A stretch of 64,000 nucleotides of DNA from Saccharothrix longispora (GCF_030852425.1 NZ_NSDM01000022.1:1-64000); one strand, 5' to 3'; positions 12,001-27,000 are shown, counted from the first letter of the stretch. Notes: generated from the sequence alone by a model not told the origin. A program made the numbers and translations.

Positions 12001-15000
12001 CGAAGGCCCGCGCACGCCGCCCCGCGGTCTGCGCCAGCTTCGCGACCGTCTCCTTCGCGCCCTTCGGCACGTCCTCGGGGTCGATCGACGGCACCTCGGA
12101 CCGCACGTCGAAGCGCAGCGGGTGCACCAAGAACCCCGCCCCGCCACCGGGATGGGTCAAGGCGATCCGGCCGACCAGTGCGGCGGCGAGCGGCAGGACC
12201 AGGTCCTCCGCCGGCTGCGAAGGCAGGTTCTCCGGCCCGACACCGGAGGCGACGATGCGCCCGGCCCGCTCGGACGCGTTCCTCCACAACCCGTGCGCGA
12301 ACACCTCGACCGCCGACTCGGCGAACGAGTGGTCGAGCACGCTGTACGACGACCTCGTCTCCACGATCGTCCGCGCCCGGCGCACCGCGGCACGCCAAGT
12401 GCGGGGCTCCACGGCACCGGACCTGGCCACCTCGCGCGCCCGAGCAGCCTTGCGGAGCAGGCGTTCGGGCGTCCACGTCCTCCGCGTCCCGCTCCGCTGC
12501 GGTGCCGTGCCGGCGAGCAGCGTCCTCGTGACCCGCCGGAGCGCCGACACCGCCGTGTCCAGGTTTCCGTACTCGGTCAGCGCCGCGGCGGCGAGGTCCA
12601 CCAGGTCCGACCACACCGCCACACCCAACTCCTCGGCGGAACCGCCGGCAGTCTCGACCACCCGGGGAGCCCGCAGGTACACGACCTGCTGCAGGAACCG
12701 CGAATCGCCGAACAGCCGCCCCCGCGCGGCTTCCGCCTGCCGCGTCACCACCTCGTGCGTCCACTCGGTGGACTCGTCGGACAGCACGACCTCCAGCGGC
12801 CCGTGTAGCGCGTAGGCCGGCGGCTCGCGTCCGTCCTCGTCGTCCACCGGACCGGGGTCCGCGGGTGCGGGGAGGACCGGGGCGTACGGACTGGCGAAGC
12901 CGTCCTCCCGCTCCACCGGCCCCGCCCCGACCGACTGGGTACCACGCTGCAGCAGGGCGTTCATCCGCCGGTCGATCAGGACCAGGTCCTCGGGGCGCAA
13001 GTCCGACGAGCGGCCGTTCATGACACCGGCTACCTCGCTGATCCGGCGCGGGAAAGCCGACGCGGCGCGACGGTCCGCGACGTCGTCGTCCAGCCCCAAG
13101 ACGTGCCCGACCTCGTGGGCCAGCACCTCCGGGCCGGCATCTGTCCGCCACGTGACCTGGTCCGTGCGCGCTTCCGTCGACCCACTCGCCGGCGAGACGC
13201 GCACGTGCGCCTCCCGCTCACCGGTGAACTCGACCGTCACGTGGAGCTGCTCACCACCCGGCAACCGGTAACCCCGGTTGAACACCTCCTCCACACCTCG
13301 CACGGCGTTCTCCGCCACGCGCGCCCGCTCCTCGGGGGTGAACGCGTCCGTCAGGAAGACCTTGACGGTGAGATCGCGCACCCGTGCACCGTCGACCGCG
13401 AATTCCCGCACGTCATAGGCGATCAGGGTCTGCACACCCGAAAGCCTGCTCCCGTGGTGCGCCACCACACTGGTGTCCGACACGTGGAAGTGCTCACCGC
13501 GCACCGTGCCCACGACCGGAGCGGACTTCCGCACCTCCCGCACCCGCGCCGAGGACACCCGGTCACGCCGCGGCTCGGACCAACCCTCCCCCGGGTCTGC
13601 CGCGGGCGCCGGTCCCGCCGCCGTGACCACCGCGGGCTCCACCGACCTCACGACCGGCGGGACCGGTGGCACCCGAGGTGCCACCGGGTGGAGCTGCCAG
13701 TCCACCAGCACGTCCACCCGGTCGGGCGACCCCAGGTCGTCCCTCGCCTCGACGTCGGTGGCGTTCCCGTCCCGGAAGACCCGGGCCACCTCGTGGGCGG
13801 CCCCTCCGACGACCAGGACGCGAGCCCTCCGGTACCCCGCACCCGAACGCTCGGTCTGCCGCCGCTCGACCTCCTCGACGAACCGCTCGACCTCCGCCCG
13901 CCGCTCCGACGACAGCGGTCCTCCGGCCACGAGGCCGTGGAACTCCCGCTCCGTCGTGAAGTCCGGTGAGATCACCGGGAAGTCCTCGTCCTCCTCGTTG
14001 TCGAAGCCGGTCAGGAGATCCAGGTCGAGCGCGATGCGGCGGGCCAGGAACTCCGGCCCGCGGCCGCCCCCGCCGACGAACGAATCGACCACCAACCCGG
14101 TCAGCACCACCTCGCGGAACGCGTGCCGCACCTGGTCGGTCCACCCGCTGCGCACGACCGGTGACGTCCTGGCGTCACCGACGAGGGCGTTCACGATGCT
14201 GCCCGCCCGCACAGCGGCGGAGGTGAGGGCCGTGCCCGATGACGCCAGGGCGTCGCGCACCTGCGGGGTCCGATCGGCGGCGTCGCGCAACGACTCCACC
14301 GTCCACGTCCTCTGCCCCACGCCGACACCTCGGTCGAACAACTCCTGGAGCCGATCGCGCTCCGGCGCTCGACCGGTCGCCCGCCGGGCCGCCAAGACCA
14401 CGGTGGCGTCCTCGATCACCGGTGGGGGCACGTCGGTGTTCGTGGTCCGGAAGTCGAGGACCGCCCGCACCCGCCGCAACTCCCGCTGGGCGTCCACGTC
14501 GCCCTGGTCGTCCGACCACTGCCGCGCCGCCGCGACCTCTTCCGGTGACAACTCCGGCAGCGAGAACTCCTGCGAGCCGAGGTGGAGCACGGTCTGGTGC
14601 ACCAGCACCTCGGCAGCCATGTACCAGCTGTTCGCACCGCTGCCGTCGGTCACCATCGGGAGGTGTGCCTCGGTCCCGGTGAGCAGCACGTCGAGGACGT
14701 CCTGAACGAGATCCGCGACCTCGGTCGGGTCCGCACCGCCCGGGTCCGCACCTTCCCGGTCGTTCCGCCGCCCGTTCAGGCCGAATCCCACCACGGCCGA
14801 GGCGCGGGCGAACGCGGCACCCGCCAGACCCGCGGCGTGCGCCTCGACCTCGCCGTCCGACACCGAGCCCGCTCCCACGGCGGTCAGCTCTCCGGCCGCC
14901 AGGGCGTCCCGCACCCGGCGCAGGGCGGCCTCGCGGACTCCCTCCGGTACACCGGGCGGGGTGGCCGCGACCTCGTCCGGGCCGCTCGGGAGCACCGGCA

Positions 15001-18000
15001 GCCGGTACGTCAGCAGCCGCGCGTCGCCGTCGCCGACGGCGAAGGCCATGCGGTTCACCAGGCTCGTCGCGATGGCCTCGATCATGCGCCCCGGGTCCCG
15101 CGACAGGTTCGTGCTGTTGGCGCCGTGCAGGAGGAGGGAGGTCGCACGGGCGTGCGTGATTGCCCAGATCAGTGCTCCGGCGGCCACGGCCAGGTCCTCG
15201 GCCACCGCTTGCGGGACGGGGCTGTACGAGGTGCGGAACGCCACGATGGCCCGTCCCCTGCGGTGCGCCGATCCCCACTTCCGGTAGCCGCTGAACTCGG
15301 TTTCCACGGTCAGCCGGTGCGCGTGCAGCTCGTCCGCGCTCCACGGTGTCCGTGAGGCGTTCCGGAGCACCGCCGAGTGGGGCAACAGGAAGTCCACGAT
15401 GTGCCGGACGGCCGCCGTCGCGGTTTCCCCGTCTTCGAGTGCGATCAGTTGCCAGGCGGCGGTGTCCACGAGGTGCGACCACACCTCCCGGCCGAACCTG
15501 TCAACCGAACCACCGGCCTCCTCGACCACTCGGGGAGCCCGCAGGTAGAGAAGCTCCTGCAAGGGCAGCGACAAGCGGAAAACCTGCTCCCGCAGAGAAC
15601 CGGTATCCCGCCGCAACCTGTCCAGCGCCAACGGGACGTGCTCCGCGAAGGCCGGAGCCTCGACGTCGTCCTGCACCGATCCGGCGTCCAAGTCCGGGTT
15701 GTCAGCTCCCACTCCCGCGTCGAGCGACAACCACTCCCCGTCGTCGGGCGCGAGCAGGAAGTGGAACCCACCGGTCGGACCCGGCGGGGTGGGTGCGGAG
15801 CCCGGCACGGCGGTGGGCGGTCGGTCGAACAGCGGTCGGGGTTGGAGCAACTGCTCGGTGAGGTCGTCGATCGTCCACAGGTGACGCGGCTCGACCCGCC
15901 ACTCGGCCGTCGGCCGCGTGGTCTGGGCGCCATGCGACGAGAGCAGGTACCCGGCCGGGTCCCGGGATTCGTCGGGCACACCCAGGTGGGTGCTGATCCG
16001 GCGCACGACCTCGCGCGGGGTGTCGGCCGGCGTGGCCTCGACGGTGAGGGCGTGCTCGTCCCACGACCGGTCGGTGAACTCCACGGTGACGTGGAACTGC
16101 TCACCGCCCGGCAGCCGGTAACCGCGGTTGAACACCTCGTCCACCGTGGCCAGGACGTCGTCCGGTGACACCCCCGGCGTCCGGACGCGCAGCGTGACGA
16201 CGAAGTCCCGGACCCGGACGCCGTCGACCTCGAACTCCCGCAAGTCGTAGGCGACGGGGGTGCGCTGCCCCTCCGGTCCGAGGCGGTGGTCGGTGGTCGA
16301 GCCGGCGCGAAGCGCCCGGAAGCGCTCGCCCCGCACCGTACCCAGCAGCGGGGCGGAACCGGCGACCTCCCGCACGCGCGTCGGCGGCACCGGCTCACGC
16401 GGCTCGAACCACTCCGCACTGTCGGCAGCGCTGTACCGCCACGACGAATTCCCCAGGATCGCCGATCGCGCCGCCCTGGCGGCCAACCGCTCCGCGGGCT
16501 CCCGCTCCGGGGGCGGCACCTGCTCCGCGGCAGGCAGGGTGGCGAGCGCGTAACTCATCGGCAACGGCCGGAGGGTCCAGTCCACCAGCAGATCGACGAA
16601 CCCCTCCAGCCCTTCGTCGTCCACCACCTCGACGGCGAACGCGTAGTGCCGGTGCAGGATGTCCGCCACCTGGTACGCGGCGGGCCCTCTGAGCCGCACA
16701 CGAGCCGGCGCGTAACCCAGCCGCGAACGGGTCTCCTGCGCACGGGTCATCCCTTGGGCGAATTCCACCAATCGCGTTTCGTCGTCCAACGAGATCGGCC
16801 TGAAGACGTCGTTCACAGCCTGGTAGGTGGTCTCGGCGAGGAGGTTCTCGGGGGCTTCGCCCCACGGGGCCTCCAGGAGGCGGGGGCTCACGGGTCCGAC
16901 GAGTCCCAGGTCGAGCCCGATGCGGTAGGCCAACTGCTCCGGGCCGCCGGTCCGCCCGCCCATCAGGCGCTGGATGATGTTCTCGGTCGCCACGATGTAG
17001 ACGTAGGACCGCAACACGTCGTCCGCGGCGGCCGGCGGCACCACCGACGACGTCCTGTTGTCACCGATCACGGACAGGACGGTGCTGAAAGCCTGTTGGA
17101 AAGCCGCCGGCACCAGGGTCTGTTCCACGGCCTCCCACAGCCGCTGTGCGGCAGCCTCGGCCCTGCGCAGGTCTTCGGGGGTCCACGGCGGTGTTCCGAC
17201 ACCGACGCCCCGATCGAGCACCTCGTGGCTGAAGGGTTCGGCCGCCCTGCCCACCGAGGGCAGTCCAGACGAGCCGTACCGGCGTTTCAACAGCTCGGCT
17301 TGGAAGAGCCTGAACACCGACAGGGGCGGGGGGGAGTCGAAACGGACCGCGCGGAAGCCGACGATTTCGATCGACAGCGCTCGCGTGTCGGTGGACACGT
17401 CCCGGCCCTGCTCGGTGTCGAAGTCCGCCAGCACCGCCCGCGCCGAGTCGTGCTCGGAGTCGCCGGGGTCGGGCAACGTCCTCCAGTCGCCCAGTTGAAG
17501 GACCAACCGGTGTACCTCGACCTCCAGGTCGCGGTTCACCTCCTGGGCCGCGACCCCGGTGATCAACCGGGCGGTGACGACCTTCCTCAAGCGCTCGGCC
17601 ACGTCCGCCGGCAGCCCCTGTTCCGGAACGCCGGACTCGACGACGAACCACGCGCGGTGGAACGCCTCCTCCACCAACTCCGCCGCCACCGCCCGCACGA
17701 CGTCCTCCGACACCGCGTGGGGGGCCGACGCGAGGAACGCCCGCGCGCGCCGTAGCGCGGTCGCCGACGTCTTCTCGCCCACCACCTCCAGGACGGCTGC
17801 GACCTCGGTCGCCGGCACCGGGGTCCCGAATTCGACCTTGAAGGAGAGCGTGTGGACGAGGAACCCCGAGTCCTCGCCGGAGGGTGGCGCGGGTTCCACG
17901 CCCTCACCGGGGTGGTTGAGGACGATCGTGCCGAGCAGCACCGGTGCGACGGCGTGGACCAGGTCGGCCGCCGTTCGAGGGGACACGTGCTCCCGGGAGT

Positions 18001-21000
18001 CGCCGGAGGCGACGATGCGCCGCGCCCGCTCGGACGCCTCGCTCAGCAACCTGTGCGCGACCACCTCGACCACCTGCTCCGAGAGCGCGCGCCCCAGAGG
18101 GCTGTAGGAGGTCCGGAACCCGACCGCGGCCCGCGCCCGCCGCACCACCGAGTCCCGGACGCGCCACCGCACGTCCGACACGCGGGCCACCTCCCGGGCC
18201 ACCTCCACGTGGTGGCCCAGGGTGTCCGCCCGCACCTCCCACGCCGCACCGGTGTCCGGCGGCGCGTCGGCGGGCAGGGTCCCCACGACCCGCCGCAGCG
18301 ACGACACCGCCGCGGCGAGGTCCCCGTACCCCATCAGCGCCGCCGCGGCCAGGTCCACCAGGTCCGGCCACACCCCCGCACCCGCCGCGTCAGGCGAGCC
18401 ACCGGCGGCCTCCACCACCCACGGGGCCCTCAGGTACACGACCCGCTGCGCGAACAGCGAGTTGTCGAACACCCACTCCCGCGCGATTTCCGCCTGCCGC
18501 CGCACCTCCTCGTGCGTCCACCGCGCGGACTCGTCGGACAGCACGTCCTCCAGCGACCGCCAGGCCGGCTCCGCCGCGTAGGCCGGCGGCTCGACGTCGT
18601 CCCCAGGCTCGTTCGGGCGGACGAAGTCGTCGCCGGGTTCCAGGGGGCCGTCGTGGAGGGGTTTCGGGCGCAGGTTGCTCATCGCGTTCTCGCGGTGCTG
18701 CAACAGCCACAGGTGGCGGGGCTTGAGGTCGTGACGCCCGTGGAAGTGCATCCTCCTGGCCGTTCGGCCGCCCATCATCGAGCCCATGATGCCGCCGTTC
18801 CCGACCACCTGTCCGCGACCCGGTCGGCGCATGAAGACGGCACGGGCGTCGTCCAGCTCGTGGGGGCGCCCGGAGAACCAGTGACCCGAGAATCCGTGGA
18901 GCAGCGGTCGGGGGTGGGCCTTGTCGACGTACTCGTCGTCGAGGCCGAGGAAGTGGCCGATCTCGTGCGCCGCCGTGTACTCGTCGAAGTCACCCGGCCA
19001 GCGGTCCTGGGTGGCCCTGGTGAGATCGAGGGCGTGGGAGGTCGTTCCCCCGATGACGAGAGCCGCGTGTGCCTCGCCCGCATCGGACCTCCACCCTGGG
19101 CGGACGAACTCGACGGTGACGTGGAACTGCTCTCCACTGGGCAGTCTGTACCCGCGGTTGTAGACCGCTTCGACCCCGCGGAGGATGGTCTTCTGGTAGC
19201 GGCTGTGGATGTTGTACTCCACGACGGGCAGCTTGATGGTGTAATCCCGCACCCGGACACCGAGGACCACGAAGCTGCGCACGTCGTAGGTGATCAACTG
19301 CTCCACGCCCCAGAGGGCGATGCGGGCGTGGTGGACCTTGCTGGTGTCGAGCACCTGGTAGTGCCTGCCGCGCACCGTGCCGACGACGGGTGCGAACCTC
19401 CGCGCTTCGAGGATGTCGTCGGAGCGCACGGGGACCCGGGGATCGAACCACTCCGCGGTGTCCGCCTCGCTGTGCCGCCACGACGGGTCGTCCAGCACGG
19501 AACGCCTGGGCACCATCCCGTGACGGGGTTCGTCCTGGCTCGCGACGGTGTACGCGGGGGGCTCGGACTCCCTCGCGGTCCAGTCCACGTACACGTGAGC
19601 ACCGGGGTTGCCATGGTCGCGGACGTGGTCGGCCACCCGGACTCCGGTGAACCCCCGGTCGAGGAAGAGGTCGCGAGCGGTGTGGGAATCCCTTCCCGAA
19701 ACCAACACCCCGGCAGGGGGGTAGCCCAGCTCCCGTCGCCTGTCCTGCGCGCGCAGGATGCGGTCGATCGACTTCTCCAGGTGCTCCAGTCCCCGTTCGT
19801 GGGACGGGTGGTACCACGCCTCCAGTTCGAACCGGGGCCCGGACGGCCTCGAGGGCACGACCGGTGGCGGTGGCGACGGCGGACCGGTGTGACCGAGGTC
19901 GGTCATGATCCGGCGGAGCAGGAAGCCCACTTCCCGGTTCCCCGCGCCGACCGCCCGCTGCATCGTCATCTCGGCCCGGGTGATCTCGACCAGGGCCCGC
20001 ACCTGGTCCTCGGGAAGCTCGACGCCTTCCACCACGGACTCGACGGTGCTCTTCGCCAGCGAGTTCACACCGACGAGGGTCCAGCCGAGGAACTTCTCCC
20101 GGAACCCGTAGTAGTCCTTCTGCCAAACCCCCTGCGCGTCCTTGTAATCCCTGATGCCGATCTCGTCCTTGACGGTTTTCACGAAGTGGGACGCGGCGGC
20201 GGCGGCGGCGCTGAGCGCCTCCGGGGTCCACGGTCGCATCTCGACGCCGAGTCCCAGGTCCATCACCGTCGAGGGTGCGGTGAACTCCCAGGGTTTCGAA
20301 ATCCCCACGGCGTCCCTGGCGCGCCCGATCGAGCCACGTGGGTCCCGGCCGTATCCCGTCGACTGGTAGACCCACATGTCGTGCTTCTCACGCCGCTTCG
20401 CCTCCATGGCGAGCACATCCGCCGCGACGACCGCTTTGAAGTCCTTCAGCACGGACTCGTCGAGGTTCGCGTACAGGGCGCGCAGATCCGCGAAGGCATC
20501 GGCCGACCACGTGCTGTAACGCCTCCACTCGAGCTCCTTCCGCACCTTTCTCCACTTGAAGAAGTCGTAGCCCTTCTTCATTTCCGCGAAGTGCACGCCC
20601 AACGCGTCCAGTGCCGCCGGGGCGCTGTCCGCCAACGCCCGCGACACCCTAGACGCCACCCCGGCACCGGCACTCAGGTCGAGTGCCATGCGGTGCGCCA
20701 GGAACTCCGCTTCCCGATCGGGGGCCGCCACCACCAGCTCCGCAGCGACCACGTCGGTCAGGGGGGCCGAGAGGTCGCGCGGCAGACCTGCCTCGTCCGG
20801 TCCGGACGTCAGGACTTTCTCCGCCGTCGCGAAGGCGGCTTCGACCAGTTCGGCCGCGACCACCGCGGTCAGGTCCTCCAGTGTCGCCTTGGGTACGCCC
20901 CGGTAGCCGGTCTCGGACGCCAGGAAGTCCTTCGCCTTCCGCGTCGCGGCCTTCCGCGTCGCGATGTCCACGTTGCCCAGGACGTCCCTGGTCGTGGCGA

Positions 21001-24000
21001 CGGCGGCCGCCAGCCCCTCCGTCGTCCACGGTGGTGTCCTGACGCGGTCGCCGAGGGGAAACGCCACCTCGTGCACGAGAGCCAGTGGCAGGCCACGACG
21101 GGGCCTGGCAAGGGTCATCCGCTCGACCAGCTCGCTCGCGACGGCGGCCACCAGGCGTTCCGCCACCTCCGGGGTGGCCTCGATGCTCCTCAGCCCGCTC
21201 ACCAGGACGTGCTTCGCCCGGCGGACCGCGTTCCCGGCCACCTCCCGCGCGACCACCTCGGTGACGTCCTCGGCCACCTCCGGTGCGAGATCGGTGTAGG
21301 AACGTCGGAACCCGACGGTCGCGCGTGCTCGCCGCAGTGTGGCCGCCCGGGTCCGGGCACCGAGGCCGTTCACGCCGCGCCGGGCGTCGTCGGCCCTCGC
21401 GCGCACCTCCCGCTCGGTCCACGGCCGCACGTCGGACGGCGCCGCGCCGCCTCGCAGGTCGTTCAGGGCCGCGTGCACCAGTGACGAGATCGCGGCGAGG
21501 TCGGTGCCCGCGTTCAACTCGTCGGCGGCGATGTCGATCAGGTCGGCGCGCAGGCCTCCGGTCGCGTTCTCCGCGTCGGCCCCCACGACGAGCCCGCGGG
21601 CGCGCAGGTACAGGACTTCCTGCGTCTGCTGGGTGGTGTCGAACACCCGCTCTCGCGCGTCGGCGCCGCGCTCCCGTACGGTCTCCGGCGTCCACCTCGG
21701 TGCGCTCGCGCGCGTGCCGGCGACGGACGTGTCCTGCTGTCGTGTCGCCCGGTCGCCGACCTGGCCGGTCGGTGGGTGGGCGGCGATGTCGACGGAGGAG
21801 GTGGAGGGAGAGACCGCGGACTCGTCGAACACCCAGCTCGGATCGTGCTCCGCCAGCAGTCGAAGGGCCGCCTCGGAGGTCGGTGCGGGGCTCTCCGACG
21901 CCCTTCTGGTCCTCTCGACCGCCACCAGGTGACGCGGCCTGAGCGACGCGGCTCCGAGGCGTGGGTCCGGCGACATGATGCCGCCGTCCTCCACGACCAG
22001 CCCTCGGCCCGGGAAGCTGTTGAAGACGGGCTTGCGCTCACCGGTGTGGAGGTACTCGTCCCTCAAATCCAGGAAGTGGCCGAACTCGTGGGCGGCCATC
22101 TCGGGCGTGATCGTGACGGGCCACGTGTGCTGGGTGGCCTCCGCACCCGCAGGGGTGATCCGGATGTGGCCGTGCGAACCTTCGAGCCGGTCGGTGAACT
22201 CGACCCGGACGTGGAACTGCGCCCCGTCCGGGAGCCGGTACCCGTGGTTGAACACGCCCTCGACGCCCTCGCGGGCGCGCTGCCGCAACTCCGCCAGCTC
22301 GGCGGCCGTGGCGTTGGACGCGGTGCCGTCCCCCGGGTCGCGCGGGTCCAGGAACAACCGCACCGTGAACTCGCGCACCGCCACCCCGTCGACGGTGAAC
22401 TCACGGGTGTCGTACGCGATGGTCCGGAGGACGAGCCCCAGACCGACCCGCTCCGGGGTGATCTCGCTGGTCACGACCACACCGTGGTCACGACCTCGCA
22501 CCGTGGCGGTGACCGCCTCCGGCCGCGCCGCCTCGATGCGCTCCGGGGAGACGGGGTCCGCCGGTGCGAACCAGTCCGCACTGGCGTCGGTCCGGTGCCT
22601 CCAGTCCAGGTCGTCCAGGATCGAACGCTCCGGCTGCGCGGTGAGGCCGACCTCCTCGTCCTCCCCTGCGGAGGCGATCCCCTCGACACCCGGTGCCGGG
22701 GGGATGTCCTGGAGGACCGCCGGGGTGGTACGCCTGAGGTCCCAGTCCACGAACACGTCCGTGCCGTCGGTGCGACCACCGTCGCGGACCTCGGCGGTCA
22801 CGAGCGGGACGTCCCGCAGCACTTCCGCGACCTGCTCGGCCCGCGCGCCGGACACCGCCACCACCGGTGGCAGGTAGCCCAGCGCGTCCCGGGTGAGCGC
22901 CGCCTCCGCGACGTCCTTCGCCAGCAGCAGCAGGTCGTCCCGCTGGTCGGCGGTGATCCCGGTGGTACCGGGCGCGATGTCGTAGGCCCGCTCGGGGGCG
23001 CGGTTCGGCACACCCCCGTCAAACCAGGACAGCGGGGAGGGTGACGTGGCGATGCCGAGGTCCCAGGCGATCCGGTGGGCGAGGGCCACCGCGCCCCGGT
23101 AGTAGCCCTTGACCCCGGCGTGGCGCACCAGGTCGATCGCGATTGCGGCGGTGAGGTCCGCCAGGGCGTCCGGCGCGGAGGTCGGGTCGACCGCGGTGGT
23201 GAACGCGACGATGCCGCGCGCCCGCCGCAGGGCGGTGGTCCGCACCCGGTCGGGGGCGTTCGCCAGCACGTCCAGCGACGCCTCGACCTCCGCGCGCAGC
23301 GTCGCGGGGGTCCGGGCTGGCGCCACCGCGCGCTCCCAGGGGCGGGGGTCGGGCAGCCCGGCTGAGGAGGTGCCACGGGCACCGCCGTGCTCACCGGTGC
23401 CCGTGGCACCGGAGTCGTGGGCGGTGCTGTCGTACGGGTCCGCGGTCGTCTGCCCGCCGTCGCTCCGGTACCCCTCTTCCTCGACCACTGGGGCCGAGCG
23501 CGAGGTCTCCGCGACCACTTCGCGCAGGACCTGGTAGGCCGTCGTGACCCCCGGCTCGACGTCGTGCTCACGCCGCGGCCGGTCCCGGTCGAACGCAGCC
23601 CGGTCCTTGTCGAGCAACTTGTAGGAACCGTATTCAGCGAGAGCGTCGAATACCTGCAGGTGGAGGGACTTCCCCAGCAGCACGCCCTTGTCGCCCAGCG
23701 GCCCGTCGGCCGCCAAGGAGAACGCGGTGAACCGGTCGCGCCACCGCGCGCGGTCCGCGGCGCCGTCGGTCGACCAGATCATCTCGGTGACGCTGTCCAG
23801 GAACGACGCGGGGTGGGCGGCGGCGTCGACCGTCTTGCCGAGGTCGGCGGAGTCGACGCCCTGGTGCAGCGCGAGCGCGTGCACGGCGACGTTCGGCTTG
23901 TGCACCGCCAGGTACTGCTGGAGGTAGTGCTGCGCGGACAGCAGGGACAAGCCGCGCGGGGCGTAGTCGATCAGCACGACGTCGCGGTCGTCCGGCAAGC

Positions 24001-27000
24001 CACCGAGGAACTCGTCGAAGTGCTCGTCCAGCATGGCGCGCTGCACGTCGTCCAGCGGGGCGACGTCGACGCCGTGCGCCCGGTAGGCGTCGTTGAGGAT
24101 CGAGTTCGGGTTCGCGGGTGGCGGTCGGAAGTCCGACAGCGGGATCGAGACCGCGTCGAGTTCCTTGTTCTGCAACGCCGCCAGCAGCGCGGCCGGACTG
24201 CGGCCGAGGCCCACGTAGGTGAAGTCCGACGGCGGGTACGTCGAGGTCACCCAGTCGGCGAGCTCACCGACCGCGTCCACGACGTCCTGCTGGTCCCGAG
24301 CGTGCTCCTGCCACATCAACCCGCGCAGATCGCGGTGGAACGCCGCCGCCTCGTCGATGTCGAACACCCGGGAGGCGCGGTTCCCACCGCCCGCATCGGC
24401 GTCGTAGAGCAGCGGGAAGAGCATCTCGGCCAGGCTGCCCTCCTCTTCCAGTTCCACCCCGTTGTCCGCCAACCACTTGCGGGCCATCAACGGGGTCAGG
24501 CCGACCGTGGTGTCCGCGTCGACCCGGACGCGGATGAACGGTGACGGCTCGTTGTCGACGTAGACGGACCCCGCGGGGGTGTGCACCAACCGCCCGTCGC
24601 GCTCGTCCTTCGCCGGGTCGGCCTTGTAGGACTCCAACCGCTGCTCGACCGTCAGCGAGGTGGGGGCGGGAAGACCAGCGGACAACCGCTCCGTCTCGAC
24701 GGTCTCGGCGGAAGGGATGCCCTCGACCGAACCCGGCGCCTCCGGTGCGGGCACGTCACGGGGCGGCTCGACGACCTGAGCGGCCTGCCGGTCCGGCGCG
24801 TCCTGATCGGCGGAGGAGGTGTTCGGACCGCCGAGGTGATCGGGCACCCCCGTTCCGACGGGCCGCGCCACGTCCGGTGTCCCCTGCGCCCCACCCTTGC
24901 GGGGGTCTTCCGGGGGCAGCGCCTGCTGCTGGGCACCCTGCACGACGACGGCAGGCGACGGATACGGGGCCGTCACCTCCCGCACGTCCCCGCGTGCCGG
25001 GTCTTCGGTCACCGTGGCGTCCACGCTCGTCCCGACCCGCGCGACCACGTCCTCGAACAGCCCACCGGTCGAACGCCCCTGCGCATCCGAGGACGAACTG
25101 TCCTCCGCGGCGGACAGGTCCGTCGTCCGAGGCGCGGACGTCGCCGGGTCGTTCCCGGTGCCCGGGACGAGGCGGTCCGCATCCACCGGTGCCGCGTGCG
25201 GGGCGACCACGTCCCGAAGCAGGTTCCCCTGCTCGCGTTCCACGGGAGCCTGGATCGGCGGCTGGGCCACCGGGGACTGGGTGACCGGGGACTGGGTGAC
25301 TTCCTGTCGTCCCGCGCCCGACGGTGTCGCCACCGTGCCGTCGGCCGGCCCCTGTTCGAGCGGGAAGGGCCACGTCACATCCAGGGTCGGCAGACCGGCT
25401 GCGTCGGCCGAACCCGAGTACAACGGCAGCCGCTCGTCCAGCCCCAGGGGGCGAGGCTGGTCACCCGCCGGAGTCCCGGTTCCGGGACGGTCCTCCGCGG
25501 TGGGCGGCGACGGGAGCACCTGCGCGACGTCCGGGAGATCCTGCTCGGCGGTCGAGCCCACCGCGCCCACCAGGGGTTCGCGTGGTTCGGCCACCGGGGT
25601 CAACGGGTCGGACGAGGGCAGCGCGTCCGCGGGGTTCCGGTCGCCGTGCGATGGCGGTTGCGCGCTCGTCGCGAGTGGGGTGGCTCCGGGGTCCGGTGGG
25701 CCGTCCGGGTTGGACGACTCACCTGCGGGCGGGACGGGTACCCGCGGCTGCCCGTGCGGTGGAGTGGTGGCTCCTGCCGCACCCGAACCGGCCGCGGCGA
25801 CCACGCCGCCCGCGATCCCCCCGGCGGCGACCACACCACCCACGCTCCCGGCACCCGCACCGAGGCCGATGGAGCGGTCGAGGCCGGCCTTGTCACCGAG
25901 CCCGGGAGCGACCGGGGCCAACACGTCCTCGTCAGCGGGAGGCGTGGCTTTCGGCTGCTCGACGAGCGGTTGCGCGGGTCCCGGCTCTTCGGGGACGGAC
26001 TCTCCGGACACGGGCTCGTCGGGGGCGGGTCGTCCCGGCTCCGGCTCGGGGTCGACCTGCTCGGGCACCTGCTGCCCGGACTCCTCGCCGGGCTCGGCAG
26101 GGGCGTCGGTGCCCGTCGCCGGCGGGACGTCGCCGATCTCCTCCAACTCCGACAGGTCGGCGTCGTCGAACTCCCCCATGCCGGCCAGGTCGACGCCGTC
26201 GTACAGCCGATCCGCCGCGCCCTGGACCGTGCCCGTGAACGCACCCCCCAGCATGCCGTACGGCACGTCCCCCATGCCCTGTCCCAGAGCCGCGGCCATG
26301 CCGGCGCCGACCACGCCTTCCGCGACGCCCTCCACGACGCCGTCGAACACCGGTGTGTCCGACCATTCCGGCATGATCTTGCGCCCCAGCAGGTGCGCAC
26401 CGCCGATCAACCCGCCCGCCAGCGCACCGCCGATGCCGGACAGCAGCGTGTTGAGCCCGTCCCAGTTCACGCGGTTGCCCTCCGCGAACTGCGCGATCTG
26501 CGCGATCGCGTCCTGCAGCATCTCCTCGGCGCCCTCCTGCACCGCCTCCGCCAGCAGCCGCGCCGACCAGTGCAGCCGCTCCAGGACCCGTCCCACCGCC
26601 AACCGGCCGTACGCCACGATCTGCGGCACCAGCGGCGACGTGAACGGACTCGCCAGAGCCCACACCAGGGCCTGGGAGAAGAAGGCCAACTCGATCACGA
26701 TCGAGTACTCGGCGTGCTCCACCTGCAACGCCAACTGGTGCAGGCTTCGAGCCTGGCTCTCGGCCGCCCCCGCCAGCTTCGGGACAGCGCCTCCCAGGTC
26801 CTTCACGTGATCGCGGAAAGCACGCCCCGTCGCACCGCCCACGCCCGCCTCGACGAACTTCGCCAAGTTGTCGATCGCCGCGTCCAGGCCGGCCAGCTGG
26901 GAAGACGCCCTCGTCCACTCCGCGGCGTACGTGTAGGCCGCCGCCGAGTCGATCTCCGGGATCTTCTGCCCCGCCAGCAGGATGGTGAAGACGTTTCCGC

